A stretch of DNA of 64,000 nucleotides from Trichodesmium erythraeum GBRTRLIN201 (lineage in GTDB: Bacteria; Cyanobacteriota; Cyanobacteriia; Cyanobacteriales; Microcoleaceae), in the NCBI GenBank assembly GCA_018457135.1, contig JAGGDU010000046.1:139516-203515 (forward strand), in the 5' to 3' direction. Numbering within the stretch: the stretch's first letter is position 1; every line of letters starts with the position of its first letter. Positions 59,686-64,000 of the stretch are shown piece by piece. The position numbers and the translations under genes were made by a program. The notes below the pieces were generated by a model. That model searched no databases. It worked only from the letters and a program-made list of their open reading frames with translations, and had not been told where the DNA came from.

Positions 59686-61215
59686 TTATTTTTGACTTAA
59701 ACCATACTTATCTCTCAAAGTATTTCTTGCCTGCTCTCGGTCATCAAAATGAATTTTTTCTGTACCGAGAATTTGATAATCTTCGTGACCTTTTCCAGCT
59801 ATTAATACCCCATCTCCAGACTGAGCTTCCATAATAGCAGTACGAATAGCTTCAGCGCGATCGCTGATAACCAAAGGCTTAACTTCTGGGGATATTCCCT
59901 CCAATATATCCTGTAAAATTCTTTCGGGATCTTCAGTGCGAGGGTTATCAGAACTCACCACAGCTAAATCTGATAACTCAGCAGCAATTTTACCCATTTT
60001 GGGTCGCTTAGTACGATCACGATCGCCTCCACAACCAAACACACAAATCATGCGACCAGGAATAAAAGGTCGGGCTGCCTTTAACAAATTCTCTAAACTA
60101 TCAGGAGTATGAGCATAATCAACAATTACACTTACATCCTGGCCCTCAGTAACCTGTACCCTTTCCATACGACCAGGTACTCCCGGAAAATCTGATAACT
60201 GAGTAACCACCATTGACAAATCTAAACCTAAATGCAACGTCGTCCCTACCGCAGCCAACATATTAGATAAATTGTACTGCCCTACCAATGGCAAACTAAA
60301 AATCATCTCCCCCTTGGGAGTATGCAGCATCCCCTTAACTCCTGTCGGCTTATATTCCAAATCTGATGCCCATAAATCTGTAGAAGTATCACTCGTGCTA
60401 TAACTCCAAACCTTTTCTGACTCTAGTCTGGCAATTAACTTTTGGCCATAAGGATCATCAGCATTAACTATCGCCCGACCCTTGAGATAGTCAGAACTAA
60501 AAAGCCGTGCTTTAGCTTCAAAGTAATCATCCATATCTTTGTGATAGTCCAAATGGTCTTGCGTCAAATTTGTAAATACCGCCACCTCATAAGTACAACC
60601 CCAAACTCGTTTTTGATCTAGAGAATGGGAACTAACTTCCATGATTCCATATTTACTCCCTGCTGCTAATGCTTGTGCTAGTTGATTTTGTAATTCCACT
60701 GGGAAAGATGTGGTGTAAGCTGCCGTTTTTTGAAATCCTGGCCAACGCATATAAAGAGTACCAAATAAAGCGGTAGGTAGTTGAGCATTATTCAAGATAA
60801 ATTCGACTAAATGAGTAGTAGTCGTTTTGCCATTAGTACCAGTGATGCCAACCATTTTCATTTTTTGCCCAGGGTAGTCATAGAAAGCAGCAGCAATTTC
60901 TGGGCAGGTTTGGCTCATATCCGCAACTGGAATAACACACTCATTTTTAGCTGGATGTTTTGTTGCTGCCGAGACTGAAACTATAGCTCCCACTGCGCCA
61001 TTAGCGATCGCACTTTTCCAGAAATCTCCCCCATCAACACGGGTGCCTGGCATTCCTAAAAATAAATCCCCTGTTTGACAAGCATGTGAATTTGTCGCCA
61101 AACCTTTGATTTCTGTTTCTAAAGCTTGGTAATTATTAGTCAGTGAAATACTTGAAACTTTTGCTAATAATTCTCTCAATTTCATATTAGGAACTCCAAT
61201 AGTTTTTGTAGTCAT
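59686..61215 (-). CDS. murE: UDP-MurNAc-L-Ala-D-Glu: meso-diaminopimelate ligase MurE
   Basis: 509 residues. ATP loop GITGTNGKTTTTH (~125), the lysine region and the meso-DAP-type DNPR motif in VSSDNPRTEDPE (~415), consistent with diaminopimelate specificity. It ligates mDAP to the peptidoglycan precursor in the cytosol. The ATG at 61215 gives MTTKTIGVPNMKLRELLAKV; an internal ATG 10 codons on is an alternative, since most family members begin near MKLREL. The 5' end and leader are duplicated just upstream. Confidence 0.96.
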   Translation of the reverse strand: MTTKTIGVPNMKLRELLAKVSSISLTNNYQALETEIKGLATNSHACQTGDLFLGMPGTRVDGGDFWKSAIANGAVGAIVSVSAATKHPAKNECVIPVADMSQTCPEIAAAFYDYPGQKMKMVGITGTNGKTTTTHLVEFILNNAQLPTALFGTLYMRWPGFQKTAAYTTSFPVELQNQLAQALAAGSKYGIMEVSSHSLDQKRVWGCTYEVAVFTNLTQDHLDYHKDMDDYFEAKARLFSSDYLKGRAIVNADDPYGQKLIARLESEKVWSYSTSDTSTDLWASDLEYKPTGVKGMLHTPKGEMIFSLPLVGQYNLSNMLAAVGTTLHLGLDLSMVVTQLSDFPGVPGRMERVQVTEGQDVSVIVDYAHTPDSLENLLKAARPFIPGRMICVFGCGGDRDRTKRPKMGKIAAELSDLAVVSSDNPRTEDPERILQDILEGISPEVKPLVISDRAEAIRTAIMEAQSGDGVLIAGKGHEDYQILGTEKIHFDDREQARNTLRDKYGLSQK

Positions 61216-61378
61216 ACCAATTCACCTTAAAGATATCACAATTTGATTTCTGTTTCTAAAGCTTGGTAATTATTAGTCAGTGAAATACTTGAAACTTTTG
61301 CTAATAATTCTCTCAATTTCATATTAGGAACTCCAATAGTTTTTGTAGTCATACCAATTCACTTTAAAGATATCACAA
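61105..61378 (-). repeat. 137-bp tandem duplication of the murE 5' end and leader
   Basis: 61105-61241 and 61242-61378 are head-to-tail copies, nearly identical (for example CACCTTAAAG against CACTTTAAAG, with a few differences at the outer edge). The unit includes the first ~37 murE codons, the start codon and ~25 bp upstream. The outer copy creates a short open frame ahead of murE. Confidence 0.92.
61236..61352 (-). other. 38-codon upstream ORF copied from the murE start
   Basis: ATG at 61352 reads MTTKTIGVPNMKLRELLAKV and onward exactly as murE for 37 residues, then one Leu and TGA at 61236, 20 bp before the real murE ATG. It carries the same start context as murE (AAGTGAATTGGT versus AGGTGAATTGGT), so it is probably translated if transcribed from a promoter farther upstream. 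The peptide has no likely activity. Confidence 0.6.
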
Positions 61379-61624
61379 ATAGTGTCTCACTTGAAAAGCT
61401 CAAATAATTTTCTAAAGTTACTGTCAAATCAAAGTTATAAACTTGTGAGATCTTAATGCATGACTTAAGAATTTCCAATACATGACTTCCGTTTACTGAG
61501 TGCTAACTGCTTCAAATATCTACCATTTATATCATATCTCTTTGAATACCCACCCCACCGTCTGTGGAAAAATTTTAGCCAATTGGGAACTGGGAGCAAT
61601 TGATGTAAGAAAAATATTTTTATT

Positions 61625-61770
61625 AGAGTTGTTTCCTATGGGAAAGTTAAAAGTATTCAAAAATTTATAGGGTAAATTTTTCATGATTAAAATTCTGAAA
61701 AACACCTTTAAACCTAAACTTACTTGTTTTAAGTTTTAGCCATTTTTGGGGCTTAATTCCCAACAACTCT
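61625..61770 (-). repeat. MITE-like element, copy 1 (inverted orientation)
   Basis: 146 bp bounded by AGAGTTGTT and AACAACTCT inverted termini. Near its right end the complement of AATTAAGCCCCAAAAATGGC appears, the same block that opens copies 2 and 3. It lies downstream of the glutaredoxin-like gene. Confidence 0.75.
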
Positions 61771-61884
61771 ATTGTAGCTAATTAATCAGACTTGATATTA
61801 CACTTTCTTGATATTAAACTTTTGATTTATTCAACAAATGACCCTGAATAATCATTAAGATTTTTTGTCATCCATAGCAAAAAA
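61771..61884. other. Short spacer between MITE-like copy 1 and glutaredoxin-like gene
   Basis: AT-rich, nothing recognised. Confidence 0.4.
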
Positions 61885-62160
61885 TTACAAATATTTTTGT
61901 AACATTTGTTGCAATTTTCTCACCGGCATTCGAGGAGAGGGACGTGGTATAAGCTTTTCAGTTGTTGTATCTGTCTGAGATACACAAAGTACAGGTACTT
62001 CATATTGATAAGCTTGAAACCAGTCATCACGGGTGGTAATATCTCTAACCTCTAGCTTAAATTGACAGGGGTTTTCGGGGTCTTTCAGTATTTCTTCAAG
62101 TTTTTCTTGAAGTCCTTCACAAAGGTGACAGCCTGGTTTGCTGTATAGTATCAGGTTCAT
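61885..62160 (-). CDS. Glutaredoxin-family (thioredoxin-fold) small protein
   Basis: 91 residues. NLILYSKPGCHLCEGLQEKL carries a CHLC active-site motif instead of the usual CPYC, with the family's cis-Pro segment YEVPVLCVSQ (~53-62). This fits the glutaredoxin-like / DUF836-type family common in cyanobacteria, likely a cytosolic thiol oxidoreductase of unknown partner. The C-terminal PRMPVRKLQQMLQKYL helix is typical. The gene is bracketed by MITE-like copies, with one beginning 30 bp upstream of its start codon. Confidence 0.85.
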   Translation of the reverse strand: MNLILYSKPGCHLCEGLQEKLEEILKDPENPCQFKLEVRDITTRDDWFQAYQYEVPVLCVSQTDTTTEKLIPRPSPRMPVRKLQQMLQKYL

Positions 62161-62189
62161 AATTTACTAAAAATTTTGAAAAATCTATT

Positions 62190-62331
62190 AGAGTTGTTGG
62201 GAATTAAACAAAAAAAATGGCTAAAACCCAAAACAAGTTCATGTTTAAGCATGCTTTGAAGAATTAAAATACTCAAAACCATCAAGAGTAAACTTTTGAG
62301 CATTTTTAATTTTCTCACATCAAGCAACTCT
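62190..62331 (+). repeat. MITE-like element, copy 2
   Basis: 142 bp starting AGAGTTGTTGGGAATTAA and ending GCAACTCT, with internal AATGGCTAAAACCCAAAA. It lies directly upstream of the glutaredoxin-like gene, so it probably contains or displaces part of its promoter. Confidence 0.8.
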
Positions 62332-62351
62332 GTTATATTTATTTAATTACC

Positions 62352-62495
62352 AGAGTTGTTGAGAATTAACCCACAAAAAATGGCTAAAACCCAAAATCAA
62401 TCTAGGTTTAAGCATGAAGATTGAGTATTAAAATAATGAAAAGCTTATAGAGTAAGCTTTTGAGGCTCTTTAATTTTCCCACACCAAACAACTCT
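62352..62495 (+). repeat. MITE-like element, copy 3
   Basis: 144 bp starting AGAGTTGTTGAGAATTAA and ending AACAACTCT, in the same orientation as copy 2 and 20 bp beyond it. Internal blocks AATGGCTAAAACCCAAAA and GTTTAAGCATG are shared with copy 2. Confidence 0.8.
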
Positions 62496-63771
62496 ATTAT
62501 ATAATCCTTATTTTAAATTCATACTTTTTCCATTTATTGAATCTTCCGATAAAATGCAGAAACTGTCTGAGTCATCATATAAAAAAATCCTTAGTTGGGA
62601 AACTCCCTAGTCACGTCCTTGTTTTTTTAACCATAAAAAAATTAGTTATCACTCCAGTTTTTTCTAGAAAAGAAGCGATCGCCATAGTCAAAAAAGACAT
62701 ATTGAACATCCCTCCCAATTAAAAAACCCTCAAATATACTTCTTAGCTTGCTGAGATTATGTATCCAAGGTATAGATGTAACTACTATAGCTATTTGTGC
62801 TAAAAATTTACTTATTTTTTATTCAAAGTATCAACAATATCCCCAAAGGCACTAGTTGTAGTATAAACATCTCAAATAATTACCAAAAACAAACCTTATG
62901 TAGCTATACCGCCTAAGTTTTGGGTATTTACTCTTCCTGAATATATCTTTGCAATTATCTATTAGATTTTCCATTTTTTCTAAGACTCCTTCACCTGTTT
63001 ATCTTTGAAATAGTAATCAAGTTCAGTACTCAAGCATCTTATATAATAGACCTACCAACAATTTTTCAAATCCTACATAGTAATAGTAAATAGGTATGAA
63101 CAACAAGAGCAAGGGTAAAATATATTCCCATTGACCCCACCCAAAGATTCAAATAACTACAGATTTTTCAAATCTAGTTAGAAACCGTTACTCTTAAATT
63201 TCTTTACTTTAATTATATTTGCTTTTGGCGGAGCATTCCCTCAACGAAGAGCTGGGAGCCACTTAAATTTAGAAGTAATTAACTTATTATTTTCGTTTTC
63301 TCTAAGACCTTATTTTTAATATTTAACTTAATTTCATAATACAGCAGTAGTTTAGCAATTCAAACTAGCTTGGTCAAGAATATTAGGTTTAGCTTAAAAA
63401 TACCGAATTAAAATCCAACTTTGGCTAAATTATCACTAATTTTATCATTCTACTCAAATTACCAAAAATGATATTTTGACCAAAAAAAACAAGGTCTCAA
63501 GCCTACTTTTTAAGATTCGGAAAAAAAATAAACTTCAGTATTTTAATCTTAATACTGAACACTGCATTATACTTAGTAATTAATAACTAAAACTACTTTA
63601 AATAGATAATATAAAGATTGTAACACAAAATCTTATCTATGGCAAAGGTTGTAATTTTTTTAAATACCCTCTTACTAAAATTGATTTGGTATAATGCATT
63701 CATAAATGTCTTAATTTAAAAGACTTAGTTCCTCACAAACTTTTCCATTATTAAAAGAGGTTTAATAATAT
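62496..63771. other. Long intergenic region
   Basis: 1.3 kb, AT-rich. The 61-codon plus-strand frame at 62537-62722 is not convincing (TTG start, low complexity). No gene recognised. Confidence 0.5.
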
Positions 63772-64000
63772 ATGAAGTTGAATTTATGGCCAAATCATCC
63801 TTTTTTCAGATATTCGCTCTTTTTTTACTTACTCTTATCTATCAGTACAATCACTGTTAGTTGTACTTCAATTTTACCTCCGCTATTACCTGAACCAGAC
63901 CCACAGAATCCCACTAATCTCTATTCTAGCGAGCCTTTACAGGTAGCAGTGCTGCCTTGGCAAAGTCCCGAAGGGCAGCAAGAAAAATTACAACCTTTAG
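63772..64000 (+). CDS. Lipoprotein, possibly PhnD-like phosphonate/phosphate substrate-binding protein (5' part)
   Basis: 76 residues before the right edge. Begins MKLNLWPNHPFFRYSLFFYL with a hydrophobic stretch and a lipobox (TITVSC|TS, ~30), then a proline-rich linker (ILPPLLPEPDPQNP) and LQVAVLPWQSPEGQQEKLQP. A strand of the form VAVLPWQSPE after the linker resembles the start of the mature domain of PhnD-type binding proteins. Most of the gene is outside the window, so the class is tentative. The ribosome-binding site AAAAGAGG precedes the ATG. Confidence 0.6.
   Translation, partial: MKLNLWPNHPFFRYSLFFYLLLSISTITVSCTSILPPLLPEPDPQNPTNLYSSEPLQVAVLPWQSPEGQQEKLQPL

Noticed and set aside
62537-62722. 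61-codon plus-strand frame
   Set aside because: TTG start, no ribosome-binding site, no family; spacer.

Overview
The window comes from an AT-rich, gene-sparse, nitrogen-fixing filamentous cyanobacterium. Evidence: a CpcS/CpeS-type phycobiliprotein lyase, frequent GCGATCGC (HIP1-like) octamers, a cyanobacterial-type nif cluster (nifP, nifZ, nifT, nifB, nifS, nifU, nifHDK, nifEN, nifX, nifW, hesA, hesB, fdxH) with an uninterrupted nifD, an hps (hormogonium/gliding polysaccharide) locus, and long intergenic stretches. A non-heterocystous marine form such as Trichodesmium or a close relative is the best guess. That assignment is inference, not demonstrated.

Layout. 1-9.4 kb: the 3' part of a ProW-ProX-type osmolyte transporter fusion, a bilin lyase, a pentapeptide-repeat protein, a methyltransferase-HIT fusion, a TerB protein carrying a C-terminal Mo-dependent-nitrogenase-associated domain, and obgE. 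9.5-23.8 kb (minus strand): an hps-type locus with four pseudopilin-like genes, the giant hpsA, two glycosyltransferases plus an hpsE-like one, and two sulfotransferase genes. One sulfotransferase is interrupted by an in-frame TGA. 24.7-27.7 kb: rpmB and htpG. 29.9-33.8 kb (minus): nifT, nifZ, a DUF2949 protein, a small nif-associated protein and nifP. 35.0-51.1 kb (plus): nifB, nifS, nifU, nifH, nifD, nifK, a fused nifEN, nifX, a DUF269 gene, nifW, hesA, hesB, fdxH. 51.3-57.1 kb: a PEP-CTERM protein, modA, a decayed gene resembling the C-terminal half of a molybdenum-storage protein subunit, and a modBC fusion. 58-64 kb: a metallophosphoesterase, tRNA-Ser(UGA), murE, a glutaredoxin-like gene among three MITE-like repeats, and the start of a lipoprotein gene.

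How the genes work together. NifP (serine acetyltransferase) and NifS/NifU supply cysteine sulfur and Fe-S clusters. NifB, NifEN and NifX build the FeMo-cofactor, and NifHDK is the nitrogenase. NifW, NifZ and NifT are accessory factors, FdxH donates electrons, and ModA/ModBC import molybdate. nifP and nifB diverge from a 1.2 kb region holding six copies of an 8-bp motif, TGAGTACA in the direction of transcription on both arms, plus a 14-bp motif ending TACCCCA (three copies on the nifB side, one on the nifP side). This is the strongest candidate for an undescribed regulatory architecture here.

The intergenic DNA holds eroded mobile elements (IS200/IS605 TnpA and TnpB, an IS5-like transposase), three copies of a ~145-bp MITE-like element, and recent local duplications: the murE 5' end and a damaged copy of the hesA 5' end. 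No CRISPR array, rRNA or intact transposase was seen.
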